NCBI GenBank assembly: GCA_021234535.1
Contig: CM037832.1
Span: forward strand, 5,181,135-5,245,134
Length of the DNA stretch: 64,000 bases
Direction of reading: 5' to 3'
From: Stichopus chloronotus
Taxonomy: Eukaryota > Echinodermata > Holothuroidea > Aspidochirotida > Stichopodidae
In this document: piece after piece, positions 39,201 through 46,289 of the stretch
How positions within the stretch are numbered: the stretch's first letter is position 1
How the letters are laid out: the number at the start of each line of letters is the position of its first letter
The notes under the pieces: model-generated
Told to the model about the DNA's origin: nothing
Seen by the model: the letters and a program-made list of their open reading frames with translations, nothing else
Databases searched by the model: none
Program-made: the position numbers and the translations under genes

Positions 39201-42200
39201 GCATTCACTCACGTGACATTCGTATGATCTGTACATGCCTATACATCCACTTTATAATAAACCAATAAAATATTGATTTACTGTACAGCTAGAAGCCTAG
39301 ATTTGCAATTTAAAGGGATCTGCCAATGAAAAAGATTGAAATTCATGACTATTTTTCTCTAATGAATTTAATTTAGGGGAAGCCGTGGATTTTTAAAACA
39401 AAATTCCATTTTATTGTGGTGAATTGCATTATGAAAAATTTCCTGTGATGCCATAACCGATAACAGACCCCATCACTTGAATAATCCTTTCAATTAAGAA
39501 CTCGTAGTAACTTGTTGTAACTGCCATGTTTCTCTTATTTCTGGCATGTATACTACAAAAACATACAAATAAATGTACCGACAAACAAGTGGCAAAAAAG
39601 TTTGAAGTTTTTTTAATGCTCACAGTTGCCAGACATTTCAAGGGTTTTGGAGGCTGACTTTCCTGAGATTGGAAGAATTGATGGACTCTTGATGTTCCAT
39701 CAAAATGCATCAAACTGACTCTTTTCAGTGACTGCAGAGGGTCTTTTAATTGCACCAAACAAAGTAATTGTATTAGGACCATCAATTCAGACTATAAAGC
39801 AGCAATGGTCTCACTATGGTCTTCAAGTGCTGTACAAGTGTACATAGCAATTACATTTGATACAGTACTAAGTATTAACAATTTTCAAGATATCACAAAT
39901 TCTTGAATTTTAGACAGTAGGTACTGTAAAGCGTGCTGAAGCCGTACTTACTTGCCTTCACTTTGCGATGTAGGTTACCTTCTGTTAAATTTTGTTTCAC
40001 GGGGTCTAGGTTCAATGATTTCGAGTCAAGCCCACCAATTATACTGCACTATCTGCATGTTTGTTCACATGGGTGGTGCATTGTACACATATTGAGATTT
40101 CCAGCAGACATTCACAATGGGCACAAAATGAAGCCATGTGTGATTCTATGCACTGTTGGTCTGACACAGACATCATGCTCTTAAAATATTTACAGAGATT
40201 TACAAGGTTCACTGACACACTCTGTTTTCATTTATGCCAGAATTTTCTCAGATACATTGTGGAATTAAAGTCTAAAAAAGGTTTGACTTTTTTGTTTTGA
40301 ACCACAACATTGTACAAACATATTTTCAAATTATGCTATTAATGACAACACCAGCTGAGGGCAGCTCAGTGAAGCACAAGTCAGTGAATTATCATTTACT
40401 GTACTTGTAACTGGTATTATGATAGTATGGTAGTATGAAAGGATATGATAGGCCTACAATTATGTCAAAAAATGATGGATCATCTCTGTGGCCTTCAAAA
40501 ATTATGAGAGGCAAATCAAGGGACAGCTTATAGATTATTCACTCTCTGAGAACACATTAATTTTGCACTTTCGTCTTTCCAGTGGTTCTTACATTCAAGC
40601 TGAGAGGTCTTAACTAAATCTGTTCTTTCAGCCAAACTAAGTAAGGAGAAACTACAAATTTAGTGGTACCTATTCCAGCTTTAACTAGCTCCATTTAAAA
40701 ATTCCCCCTAAAATAATTTGAATGCATGTACTCAATATTTTACTGAATTTTTTACACCTCCAGACTCGTCAACATGGTGCTCTGCAGTCTTGAAAAATGT
40801 TCGTCAAGATGACACCTTTCTCACATCTAACACATGGCTTTTTAGGGAGTGACTGGCTTGGAAGATGCTTCAAAATATGAAATTTCAAATTCTCATTCCA
40901 CACTGCTGTTCTATCTGTTGGACATGGGGTCATCAGACTAGTACTAGATGCATTAACCACAGATACAGTATGGTTTCCCATAAGTATACAGTACTGTATC
41001 ATTATTCTACCAGCAACTTTGAAGGTAACAGAGGCATATCAGATAAGCCAGAGTTCTGCGGAATATTGTCTGCAGACTACTGCAGGCATATTTATCAATC
41101 CACTTCATCATGTGTAGGCCCATGTTACCCATAAGACTTCCACTTCTGTTAGAGCTAAAAGGGTGAGACAAATTAAGCAAGTAACATGGCTTACAGAACA
41201 TAATGCAATCAAAACATATATCTTTACCTTTGCAACTTACTTCCACAGCGGTAGCAGAACAGACTAAGTATGGTTCTGTAGTTCCTTTCAGTATGCCTTC
41301 AACAGAATTATGCTCACTAATGTCACGGTCGAGTGTGCAAAGGCTTCAATCAAAATCCAAACCCCAACTATGATAGCAATGACAAGTATACAGTTCATTG
41401 CATTCATGAAGAGACTGTGTACTGTGTACGTAATATATATACTGTCATAACTGAGTCAATTGCCAAGAATGTCTCACACTGCACATAATTATCTATACTT
41501 ATTAGGAATTAGGGCCACATAAAGAATGTATTTGTGTTTACACCACCGAAGTTGCCCTCTGCAATCAAAGCATATTAACTTTATAAATGTTTAGCAGATT
41601 ATGTGACATTACAGTCCATCTGGTGATGAGACAGCGTGACATTTATTGGAAATTTTATACTTCAGAGCAAACTGACAATGACAAAAGTTAAAACTCAAAA
41701 TTTATTTTAACTTTACCTGACTTTCTGTAAGCTCTGTTTTCTCTGTGGGAAAAAAAGAAGAAAATGGATTGTAGGACATTTTGTTTACAGTTGGACCAAA
41801 ATATGACTATAATCTCCACCAAAAATAATGCAGGCCTTTAGGCCCTCTACCAATCTCATTGCACTAACAATTTATTTCTCTACCAGTGTATCTGTACAAA
41901 CTTAGCTCGGGTGGGCTCTAAATTAAGTGAAGCACTTTAAATTAACTGTATAGTACCTCAGAAATGCTATGACTGTTACTCTGTATCTTTTGAATCTGCT
42001 GTCAATGCAAATTAAGTCGAACAAGGAGCAGTCTAGCAGATTGCGAATTTTGCTGACTCCCCCCTAGATAGTCAAAATCAACATACAGTAACTTGAGTGA
42101 TGAGTGACTGGCTTTAAACTGCTACTTAATTTGTATGCCAATGCAAATTTCCATACTTTGTTTGAGGAAAGGACATACCGGGAATTGGTTAAATGATCGA

Positions 42201-43058
42201 ACCTGCATCTACTACTGGGCCCTTAAAGTAAAGACTGCATTCCCAGAGAAACAGCAAGTTACCCAGAAGAGAGTGGCGATCCAAGCAAATAGCATAAATT
42301 ATGGGTTCAATATGTTAATTTGATCAATATAAGGTTATGACAGATGAAGTAACTTTACTCAAGTAATAGCTATCGATTGGTGCATCAATCACTTGCCAAA
42401 TCTGGTGGTCAGCAATGTAAATTTAGGCATAGGCTAGGCCAAGACATACTGTCCTTTATTTTGTGAGTAATAACATAACATTCACTTTGTGGTCTAGTCG
42501 ATCCAGGAAAAAGGGCAAAATACGGCCCTACCCTTTCTTCAAAATCAACAGTTATCGGCTACTGTGCAGTGTCAGTCAAATTCCACTGGCATATCTCGGA
42601 AATGTTGTTAAATCATGTAGGCTTGCCTGCATTATCTCCCAGCCCATAGCCCTAGTTAAAATTATCACGGTATTATAACATCACTCACCTGATTACCAAG
42701 AGTCATGGCAGTTCTCTTAAATTCAGTTAGGGTGGGGAAACTATGCATACATGTAATTTGACCGGCGTCTCAGAAGACGTTTAAATATCATACCTTTTTG
42801 TTGGTCAGTTGCAACTTTAACACGTACTTGTCCATCTTTAAACAGTAGAATATCCGACACGGAATTTAGGCTAACAGAGGCAAGCCATGGAACCCCTTCT
42901 CTTCGAAGACCTCCCCGAAGCCATGAAGCGCATTGGTAGCAGAGACCCCAAGCTTGTTCTTCGTTGAACGGAGCACTGAAAGCGTTCAAAATATCTCCTA
43001 AATCCACACATGAAATATTACCGATGCTGTTGGTCCTAATCCTTCGGATTCCATCCAT
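109..43058 (-). CDS. spire: Protein spire (actin nucleator), 13 coding exons, 3' end outside window
   Basis: Spire nucleates actin filaments through tandem WH2 domains, binds formins through its KIND domain and acts on Rab11/myosin V vesicles (established for the family). Thirteen exons with GT/AG borders join in one frame of 555 codons. KIND spans about residues 15-190 ([44 protein letters not shown]). The four WH2 repeats end in LDKV (260-263), LNKV (293-296), LKKV (324-327) and LKPV (354-357). A Ser/Glu-rich linker follows, then the Spir box near 518-540 ([18 protein letters not shown]). Residue numbers are counted from the spliced frame. The ATG at 43,058 is directly preceded by an in-frame TAA. 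Vertebrate SPIRE1 is roughly 700-750 residues, so the missing part should be the FYVE-like zinc region. Identification is very secure; single exon borders are predicted by eye. Confidence 0.95.
253..2926 (-). other. spire intron 12 (2.7 kb)
   Basis: Non-coding. It holds a diverged direct duplication at about 1,466-1,640 and several A/T runs. Short open frames here (for example 1,104-1,463) have no recognisable product. Confidence 0.7.
1466..1640 (+). repeat. Two diverged tandem copies, about 88 bp each
   Basis: CTTGAAGGATACTGTCTTTA and a GCTGACACAG...CGTGTATCCA block recur about 88 bp apart in the same order, with roughly 70-75% identity by eye. Confidence 0.6.
2927..3063 (-). CDS. spire: spire coding exon 12: Ser-rich linker with RRHSIS
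   Basis: 137 bp, phase 1 to 0. Acceptor CATTATGTTTTCAAG, donor GTGAGA. It encodes [20 protein letters not shown] and [18 protein letters not shown]. The RRHSI string recurs in vertebrate SPIRE linkers just ahead of the Spir box, supporting the placement. Confidence 0.86.
3524..3620 (-). CDS. spire: spire coding exon 11: acidic linker
   Basis: 97 bp, phase 0 to 1. Acceptor TTCTCCATCCAG, donor GTGAGC. It encodes [20 protein letters not shown] and then [12 protein letters not shown]. The acidic SEEE-type linker is like the vertebrate segment between WH2-D and the Spir box. The open frame on the opposite strand here is a shadow. Confidence 0.85.
3621..6696 (-). other. spire intron 10 (3.1 kb)
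   Basis: Mostly plain AT-rich sequence. It contains the possible cassette exon at 4,076-4,111 and, at its 5' end, minisatellite-like copies at about 6,605-6,696. Nothing else is recognised. Confidence 0.65.
4076..4111 (-). CDS. Possible spire cassette microexon, 36 bp
   Basis: Inside intron 10, a 36-bp open block ([12 protein letters not shown]) sits between a pyrimidine-rich acceptor (TTCTCTCCTTTAG) and a consensus donor (GTGAGT). Phase 0/0 matches both neighbouring spire exons. The hydrophobic peptide is unlike the rest of the linker, so it may be a chance match. Confidence 0.35.
6697..6732 (-). CDS. spire: spire coding exon 10: 36-bp microexon (probable)
   Basis: 36 bp, 12 codons ([12 protein letters not shown]), phase 0/0. 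The acceptor has a long C-rich tract ending in CATCTAG; the donor is GTAAGA. It can be included or skipped without a frame change. The pyrimidine tract lies in a dispersed G-rich repeat and the donor in minisatellite-like DNA. A shorter version starting at an internal AG would break the frame. Confidence 0.7.
6737..6885 (+). repeat. Dispersed G-rich element, copy A
   Basis: A G-rich run is followed by the shared core ACTATCTAAGTGGAGCGCCA ... TGGCACGGAGC...AGAAA. The core recurs at about 59.1, 59.5, 60.05 and 61.9 kb and, more weakly, at 45.2 kb. Type is unknown; no coding capacity. Confidence 0.65.
7399..7559 (-). CDS. spire: spire coding exon 9: basic/Ser-acidic linker
   Basis: 161 bp, phase 1 to 0. 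Acceptor TCTCATTTGCAG, donor GTAAAC. It encodes [11 protein letters not shown], a Ser run ([12 protein letters not shown]) and [18 protein letters not shown]. This low-complexity phospho-type linker fits the region after WH2-D. Its donor is also the first base pairs of the neighbouring 37-bp minisatellite. Confidence 0.85.
7560..8530 (-). other. spire intron 8 (0.97 kb)
   Basis: No repeat or RNA gene recognised. Both borders are canonical. Confidence 0.7.
8531..8642 (-). CDS. spire: spire coding exon 8: WH2-D
   Basis: 112 bp, phase 0 to phase 1. Acceptor TCTCTTGCAG, donor GTAAGT. It encodes an E/R-rich spacer and [20 protein letters not shown], the fourth WH2 with its LKPV end, equivalent to the vertebrate HERILEEIKAERKLRPVS segment. 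Confidence 0.93.
8643..13876 (-). other. spire intron 7 (5.2 kb)
   Basis: Contains the 145-bp satellite array at 10.75-11.93 kb. The rest is unremarkable AT-rich DNA. The 178-codon open frame at 11,773-12,309 is built partly on the (CA)n stretch and is not considered a gene. Confidence 0.7.
10750..11931 (-). repeat. 145-bp satellite array with nuclear-receptor-like half sites
   Basis: Seven units carry the motif TGACCTTTGACCTC or a variant at 10,847, 10,992, 11,138, 11,283, 11,428, 11,573 and 11,721, giving a spacing of 145-148 bp. From about 11.0 kb two unit types alternate, so the higher-order unit is about 290 bp. At the right end a TTTACAAGCCAAGGCATCAC segment leads into a (CA)n tract and CCTTGCTTGCCTTCCGCAAG. 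The same organisation, reversed, occurs at 57.3-58.7 kb. Confidence 0.88.
13877..13963 (-). CDS. spire: spire coding exon 7: helix of WH2-C
   Basis: 87 bp, 29 codons, phase 0/0. Acceptor TTGATCAAACAG, donor GTAAAT. It encodes [20 protein letters not shown] and then SRPPLKK. The WH2-C LKKV tetrad is completed by the first Val of exon 8, so an intron splits the actin-binding motif. Confidence 0.94.
13964..18156 (-). other. spire intron 6 (4.2 kb)
   Basis: Holds a two-copy repeat at about 15.65-15.86 kb and related AT-rich fragments near 15.3 and 16.2 kb. No gene is recognised. Confidence 0.7.
15650..15860 (+). repeat. Direct duplication, about 115 bp per copy
   Basis: The order ACAAAACAAAAGCCATG, GTGTGCAGGTGA, AATATCA, AATGTTCCTA appears twice in a row. 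Shorter related pieces (AATATCACAAACAA) occur at 15.3 and 16.24 kb. Confidence 0.65.
18157..18318 (-). CDS. spire: spire coding exon 6: WH2-A and WH2-B
   Basis: 162 bp, 54 codons, phase 0/0. Acceptor CTCCGTTTAG, donor GTATGG. The frame reads [20 protein letters not shown] (WH2-A, terminal LDKV) and then [20 protein letters not shown] followed by NKV (WH2-B). This is among the most conserved stretches of Spire. It has no long ORF of its own because the exon is short and closely flanked by introns. Confidence 0.95.
18319..19394 (-). other. spire introns 5 and 4, with exon 5 between
   Basis: Intron 5 is 271 bp (18,319-18,589) and intron 4 is 727 bp (18,668-19,394). Both have canonical borders and no recognised repeat. 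Exons 4-6 form the most compact part of the gene. Confidence 0.75.
18590..18667 (-). CDS. spire: spire coding exon 5: KIND-WH2 linker
   Basis: 78 bp, 26 codons, phase 0/0. Acceptor TTCGTAATTGCAG, donor GTAGGG. It encodes [13 protein letters not shown] and a short acidic stretch ending RPQEW, equivalent to the vertebrate linker that ends in NADW before the first WH2. Confidence 0.9.
19395..19520 (-). CDS. spire: spire coding exon 4: end of KIND
   Basis: 126 bp, 42 codons, phase 0/0. Acceptor GTGATTCTCAG, donor GTACGA. It contains [20 protein letters not shown], nearly identical to the conserved Spire [12 protein letters not shown] block. It follows the 15.3-kb intron 3. Confidence 0.94.
22247..22588 (+). 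mobile_element. TTAA-flanked MITE, copy 1
   Basis: About 342 bp. The left end is degraded (AAAGAAATAGGGC); the right end is GCCCTATTTCCCT followed by TTAA. The interior is about 85% like the 38.1-kb copy, sharing ATTTGTTGCTCAACACTAAT and GGTGTATTCTAAACGCCC. No coding capacity. Confidence 0.82.
24345..24458 (+). repeat. Polypurine tract
   Basis: More than 100 bases almost entirely G/A on the plus strand (GGAGTGGAAACGGAGAGTGG and similar imperfect repeats). Such tracts can form triplex DNA; no function is shown here. Confidence 0.7.
25920..26866 (+). mobile_element. 5'-truncated non-LTR retrotransposon (LINE) 3' end
   Basis: Broken frames read the C-terminal end of a LINE reverse transcriptase: [70 protein letters not shown] and, after a shift, [12 protein letters not shown]. 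These match the usual tail of jockey/CR1-type proteins. An AT-rich 3' UTR follows and ends TATAAATAAAATACAAAAAA. Internal stops and shifts show that it is dead. Confidence 0.85.
27476..27965 (-). mobile_element. tRNA-derived SINE, about 490 bp
   Basis: On the minus strand the head resembles a tRNA gene: an A-box-like TAGTTTGGTAGTTAGAGTG near 27,950-27,930 and a B-box-like CTGGATCAAATCCC near 27,910-27,897. A long GC-richer body follows, ending GCCCATATGGGGCTTCC. The open frames within it (27,522-27,921) carry no known domain. Confidence 0.72.
27966..28780 (+). other. Unassigned intronic segment
   Basis: Begins with a CpG-richer stretch (about 27,965-28,170: ATTGCGGACGATAACCGCGA, GTCACGGCGATG) that looks foreign to its AT-rich surroundings. 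The rest is plain. A short direct repeat (AATTGGTCCATACACTT) occurs at 28.72-28.76 kb. Confidence 0.45.
28785..29330 (-). repeat. 145-bp satellite fragment, interrupted by a SINE
   Basis: The left piece has GAGATATCATGTTTATAAGG, TTGACCTGAAGAGACCTTTG and CCAATAGG. The right piece has CCCTTCTTGTAATACAATGT and TTTACAAGCAAGGCATTA, then ACACAC. These are in the order and orientation of the 11.7-11.85 kb array end. Confidence 0.75.
28891..29220 (+). mobile_element. tRNA-derived SINE inserted in satellite
   Basis: The head has an A-box-like TGGCATAGTGGTTGG and a B-box-like GGGATCAAATCC about 40 bp further on, then an A run. The body contains GTGAGTGCATTGGCAGCTC and ends near TAGTTGTTGCTGTTGCTTG. 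Satellite sequence resumes directly after it. It is unlike the 27.5-kb SINE in its body. Confidence 0.72.
30182..30510 (+). repeat. Dispersed duplication, copy 1
   Basis: About 80% like 34,226-34,735. It shares GTCAGCTCTGACTGCATTT, ATTAAAATTCATGTATGCAG, GTTCGCAGG.GTTTAGGTTTG and CCAACACCTG. It lacks the roughly 165-bp internal block present in copy 2. A short piece of the left end recurs near 60.1 kb. Confidence 0.8.
30644..30728 (+). repeat. 16-bp tandem repeat, five copies
   Basis: AGGTACAGGTAGGGTG repeats almost perfectly five times. Confidence 0.9.
31007..32139 (+). mobile_element. 1.1-kb non-autonomous DNA element with long inverted repeats
   Basis: The left end AGCCGTGTTCCCATTTGAGT (continuing GAGCGCGGTGGATCA) is matched by an inverted right end TTGATCCACTGCGCTCACTC (continuing AAATGGGAACACGGCT). 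Further inner copies of the same word lie at about 31,085-31,123 and 31,950-32,090. TTGA on the left and TTAA on the right flank the arms, fitting a TTAA target with one mutation. The interior shows no transposase. Confidence 0.85.
32140..32990 (-). mobile_element. 5'-truncated LINE reverse-transcriptase tail
   Basis: On the minus strand, broken frames read [23 protein letters not shown], then [28 protein letters not shown] and, after a shift, [11 protein letters not shown]. These are typical for the last third of non-LTR RT proteins (FNVDKCKVMH...FTQRVINEWNSLP). Several stops make it a pseudogene. Its end lies at the border of the 1.1-kb inverted-repeat element. Confidence 0.85.
34226..34735 (+). 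repeat. Dispersed duplication, copy 2
   Basis: Matches 30,182-30,510 on both sides of an extra block at 34,393-34,556. Its right end stops about 50 bp before the 3' end of spire exon 3 (plus-strand coordinates), so it forms the start of intron 3. Confidence 0.8.
34393..34556 (+). repeat. Internal block shared with 35,466-35,626
   Basis: TCCTCACAAA.TACACAT, GAGAAGA.CTTTTCTGCATG, GATATCCAGAT and AACATGTATGATATCATG occur in the same order at 35.47-35.63 kb, so one copy lies on each side of spire exon 3. Confidence 0.75.
34789..35022 (-). CDS. spire: spire coding exon 3: second half of KIND
   Basis: 234 bp, 78 codons, phase 0 at both ends. Acceptor GTTCATCCCAG, donor GTGAGA. It encodes [28 protein letters not shown] and an acidic loop ([16 protein letters not shown]), matching the KIND core. 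Copies of a dispersed repeat flank the exon on both sides. Confidence 0.94.
35466..35626 (+). repeat. Second copy of the 34.4-kb block
   Basis: Same ordered words as 34,393-34,556, about 80% alike by eye, followed by GGATTGGCTG and GCTACGATT. Confidence 0.75.
37492..37587 (+). repeat. 32-bp unit, three perfect copies
   Basis: ACTGTTTTGTCTGTCTACTA followed by GGGTACTTTCTG occurs three times without a mismatch, pointing to recent expansion. Confidence 0.95.
38134..38479 (+). mobile_element. TTAA-flanked MITE, copy 2
   Basis: 346 bp. AGGGAAATAGGGCGTTT at the left and its inverse (one mismatch) at the right, with TTAA directly outside both ends (38,130-38,133 and 38,480-38,483). The interior matches 22.25-22.59 kb. 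This fits a piggyBac-type non-autonomous element. Confidence 0.87.
38484..38828 (+). mobile_element. Diverged MITE abutting copy 2
   Basis: Starts AGGGAGATATTG directly after the TTAA that ends copy 2. It follows the same internal order (AATAAGCTTCTCACA, TTTGTTGCTCAA, GCATCTTCCG, GAGGAGATGAAGCT, GACTGAATGG) and loses its right inverted repeat just before TTAA at 38,829. A short palindrome at 38,687-38,713 is inserted in it. Confidence 0.72.
41717..41742 (-). CDS. spire: spire coding exon 2: 26-bp microexon
   Basis: A 26-bp block lies between a good acceptor (TTTTTTTCCCACAG) and a good donor (GTAAAG). It converts the phase-1 end of exon 1 to the phase-0 start of exon 3 and encodes E-KTELTESQ. 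That string fills exactly the family segment before the IYxxLDYG helix (vertebrate ETEVIES type). Without it exons 1 and 3 cannot be joined in frame. Confidence 0.88.
41743..42793 (-). other. spire intron 1 (1.05 kb)
   Basis: Unremarkable sequence. A donor-like GTGAGT at about 42,689 follows a short block that would carry a stop in the spire frame, so it is not called an exon. Confidence 0.7.
42794..43058 (-). CDS. spire: spire coding exon 1: start codon and first half of KIND
   Basis: 265 bp, starting at the ATG and ending AAAAAG before GTATGA, phase 1. It encodes a short N-terminus and the first KIND block ([20 protein letters not shown], then [16 protein letters not shown]). An in-frame TAA touches the ATG on its 5' side, so no longer N-terminus is possible in this exon. 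Reading past the donor gives a run not found in Spire proteins. Confidence 0.93.
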
Positions 43059-43131
43059 TTACAAAGTTGTTGAGTTGTGCAGAGTACCAATCCTTTTTAA
43101 TATCATGACCGAAGCACAAACTGCTGGACAT
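43036..43131 (-). promoter_or_regulatory. Upstream ORF overlapping the spire start codon
   Basis: If the spire leader reaches this far, an ATG at 43,131 opens a 31-codon frame (MSSSLCFGHDIKKDW...) in a different frame. It ends at 43,036, past the main ATG at 43,058. Overlapping uORFs usually lower translation of the main frame. The transcription start is unknown, so its presence in mRNA is unproven. Confidence 0.4.
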
Positions 43132-43359
43132 GATAAACACTAATCGACTGCAATTGTTCGGCAAGTAGTTTACACCATCTAAACGTGCAGTGCAATGGCA
43201 AGTGATTATGTAACAATGTGTGTAGATTTGTGTACACCGCGGAGACTTACACAATGGAATGTAAGGCCAAGGGCAACCACCACCTGAAGAGCTGAAAAAG
43301 TAATTCGATTTGGTGGCGCTATGCTCCTTTTCTTCTCTATAGACGTAGGCCTACTCTAT

Positions 43360-43680
43360 TTCTTACCAGAGCCTTCTTACTAGGGTTCCTTTATAGAGAC
43401 GCAACCCTATTTCTTACTAGATTTTCTCTCTGTAAAGGCAGCCCTTTTTTTAGGGTTCATTTGTCCCTATTTCATACTAGGGTTCCTGAGATTTCTACAT
43501 AAGGCTCTGTTTCTTACTAGGTTCCTACATAGACAGCCAGATATTGTTTCTCACTGGAGTCCCTTGGAAGAGAAGGAGCTTCATTTCCTACCAGGATACC
43601 CTTGACCATTTCGTACTAGAGTCAAGTGATTCTATTTCTTACTTGAGACTCTGTAGTAGGGTCTCTCTTTCTCTTTCATC
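43360..43680 (+). repeat. Degenerate TTTCTTACTAGGGTTCCT repeat
   Basis: Variants of CTATTTCTTACTAGGGTTCC appear about eight times at irregular 30-50-bp spacing upstream of spire. Confidence 0.65.
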
Positions 43681-43734
43681 ATCATTAGTGAGCCCTATTC
43701 CACAACCATGGCTTTGCTACATGTACCAAATCAG

Positions 43735-43825
43735 GGGATTTGGCAAGTCAAGTCAAATATTTTCTCTAGTCAACTCCAGTCAGTTCCATGATTTAAGTCA
43801 TCTCGAGTCACCATATTTTATGGTG
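43735..43825 (+). repeat. AGTC-rich repeat piece
   Basis: Dense AGTCA words (CAAGTCAAGTCAAAT, AGTCAACTCCAGTCAG, CTCGAGTCACC). Similar DNA at 46.36-46.48 kb suggests parts of one element family, possibly hAT-like, but the ends are not defined. Confidence 0.5.
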
Positions 43826-44739
43826 ACCCATTTAGTGACGTAAACGAACCCTTCTATCCAAAAACGAAACAGTCCAACCCCCTGAGATTAAAAACCAGAT
43901 TTTGTATAAAATGCTGACTTAATCAAAAGATCGGTCCTAAGCTCAAGCTAAATTGCAATGCTTAAATTAAGGAAAGACATCCGAGGTTAAATTGCACTGT
44001 TCAGTTCAATTTATTTTTCATATGTGCACACTGCAAAATGTAACAATAAAAAATTTACATTATTTTTACATGTGAAGGACACTATGAAAAAAACAGTGGG
44101 CCCTACTGTTCATCAAAGCTAGTGATCTTGAAATAAGCCTAAACAAGGAAAAACAAAGAAAACAGAAAAGAGACAGAGAGAAGAAAAGAGCAAAAGAGTA
44201 GTATTCAAAATATCTAGAAATTAGTGTTATTTGTGCAGAAGGAAAGATGCACTGAATTTTACATTAAGAGGAAAACTATGCCAGATATTATAGCAATAAC
44301 TGTGAAGAAGCAATTTACTATGTGACGTTCTATGACTTGTTGCGAAAAAGATACTATTATTTCGGACGACCACCGAAATTTTCATTATGTTTGGTGGTTT
44401 AATTACACTACATGACACTTTAAGTTCATAACAAATTATTACAATATTCAAATACAATAAATCCCACGCAATACAGATAAATATCTTTAATTTTTAGAAA
44501 TTTGTAATCTAAGTACAGCTGATTAGTCGTATACCGCCTGGGTTACTTTGTGAAAACCTTAAGTATCCTATATTTGTAGAGTCTGAAGAGATTTTATGAC
44601 TGTAGCACATGCCTTGTCATACTCTTTGATAGCATAGGAAAGACTGGAGTGAATGAAGGAATACTTCTTAGTAATACTACTTCGTAAATTTAAATTACCT
44701 TACATGCAGCAAGAATGTAGCTTATGTGATAAAAGATAG

Positions 44740-44740
<1 letters not shown>

Positions 44741-44801
<61 letters not shown>
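44741..44801 (+). repeat. (AT)n microsatellite, about 30 repeats
   Basis: Uninterrupted TATATA tract about 60 bp long. Confidence 0.97.
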
Positions 44802-44803
<2 letters not shown>

Positions 44804-45080
44804 TGAATCATGCACTATTACTCTCGAGCACAATATATTTGAAACTATACATACGAAAAATGAAAACCGCTTATCTATTTCATTTTGTTTTATAAAGTCA
44901 TTCGTGCTATTCAAAATGGCTGCAAATCTCTATTACACAAACTGGTGCCATCATGGCTTTGATGCACTTTGACTGAACAGAGGGACAGGGGAACGATATC
45001 CAAGGGCACCACCAGTACCTTATGATAGGGGACATATACTGAGATACGTCTATGATGTATGGCGATTGCCTAGGAGTTGC

Positions 45081-45101
45081 AACGGGGGGGGGGGGGGGGG
45101 T
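45081..45101 (+). repeat. Poly-G run
   Basis: About 18 G in a row. Similar G runs at 54.37, 54.82, 59.40, 59.60 and 59.97 kb and C runs at 24.60 and 60.86 kb are a feature of this DNA and are prone to length error. Confidence 0.9.
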
Positions 45102-45174
45102 CTGGTTTGAGGACAAAGCAGTTTTGGGTAAACTATGCGGGTATGACTATGTAAGATGAGCTTCATTATTAGTT

Positions 45175-45250
45175 GACGTGGAGCTTATGGGAAATCTTTT
45201 GGCTTTCTAAACCCCCATGTGACCGGAAACGCCATTTCCAAATGGTGTCT
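45175..45250 (+). repeat. Dispersed G-rich element, weak copy F
   Basis: GAAATCTTTTGGCTTTCTAA and ACCGGAAACGCCATTTCC match the right half of the family seen at 59-62 kb. Confidence 0.5.
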
Positions 45251-46289
45251 TAAGCAGCACGTACTCAACTTTGATATAGAGATCTCTCGTCTGCAAAATT
45301 GTAAATCTACGAAAAACTGTCAGTAATCATTTGGGTTGTTTTAAAATCTAGAATATTGCCACCACTAAATAGCTTCGCTCGCGACTGCTCGGTAGCCATA
45401 AAAATATCTGAAGGTCTACTACAGCAAAAAGTGTTAAGGTAGCCTGGATGCATTTCTTGTCTAAGCGAAAAACTACCATCGGTTTGCGGGGAGGGTAGAG
45501 GGAAATTTTTAAACACTTCTCATCACATCATCGAAAATGACATTTCCTAGGCCACTTTTGTTTCTATTTTATTTTGTTTTTATTTTACCCCTCACTTCAC
45601 CCCTACAAGTAAATATATCTTAAATACTTTTCATGAAAATATTTCGGGGATCAAAATATGATGAAGTGTGTTGGGGGATGTGTCCTTCACGCTCCGCCTT
45701 CCGCTGCTAATATTCGGTGGGTTGTCGGTGGTCATAAGGCCTGACGGAAGGCATTGGAAGACTGTATGGGCCGGACAAAAACTTTCTTAATGGTTTACAA
45801 TTTTGTCGACGTCACCGCCATCGGACATTTCTCAGGCCGACGACCGGAATGGCGATATCCGTAGTCAGGCCGACCGTATTTTGCAACCAGGAGTTTTTGC
45901 CGACTTGTCGACTGCTATTCTGCCCAACCATGTGTAGATATGGCACTCATGGCTACACCCTTATGTGTACAATTAGTCCTAAATAATTTTCAAAGCTTAA
46001 GGGCCCAGTGATTCCTCACAGAAAGATGCAGTGTCAAAGCACTAAAGGCCATAAGGATATGTGCGTTTTTCTCGTATATTTCAAGTTATCTGTTCAAACA
46101 AGTGTATAGGATTGTGGACTTACCATGAAAAACACATTCGACAAGTGCTGCCCACACGAACTGTTTTTTTTTTTTTTTTGTATATCGATAATTATGGTAC
46201 TTTAGTCAACGTCTCAGTCGTATTCATATAGGATGGATTTGGTAAAATATTTTAATCTTTCTTTTCCTGCGCCGCCCTCGAGCCTCTGT

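Larger units (their letters stand above)
35023..41716 (-). other. spire intron 2 (6.7 kb)
   Basis: Contains the second copy of the 34.4-kb block, a 32-bp triplicate at 37.49 kb and two adjacent TTAA MITEs at 38.13-38.83 kb. No exon-like block that fits phase 0 was found. The 118-codon frame at 39,429-39,785 has no recognisable domain. Confidence 0.7.

Noticed and set aside
39429..39785. 118-codon minus-strand frame in intron 2
   Set aside because: No domain recognised and no phase-compatible splice sites joining it to spire.
42690..42716. Exon-like block with GTGAGT donor in spire intron 1
   Set aside because: Acceptor choices give 25 or 27 bp, both with an in-frame stop and the wrong phase; at most a poison exon.
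44741..44801. (AT)n tract as an origin or promoter
   Set aside because: A simple microsatellite with no supporting motifs.
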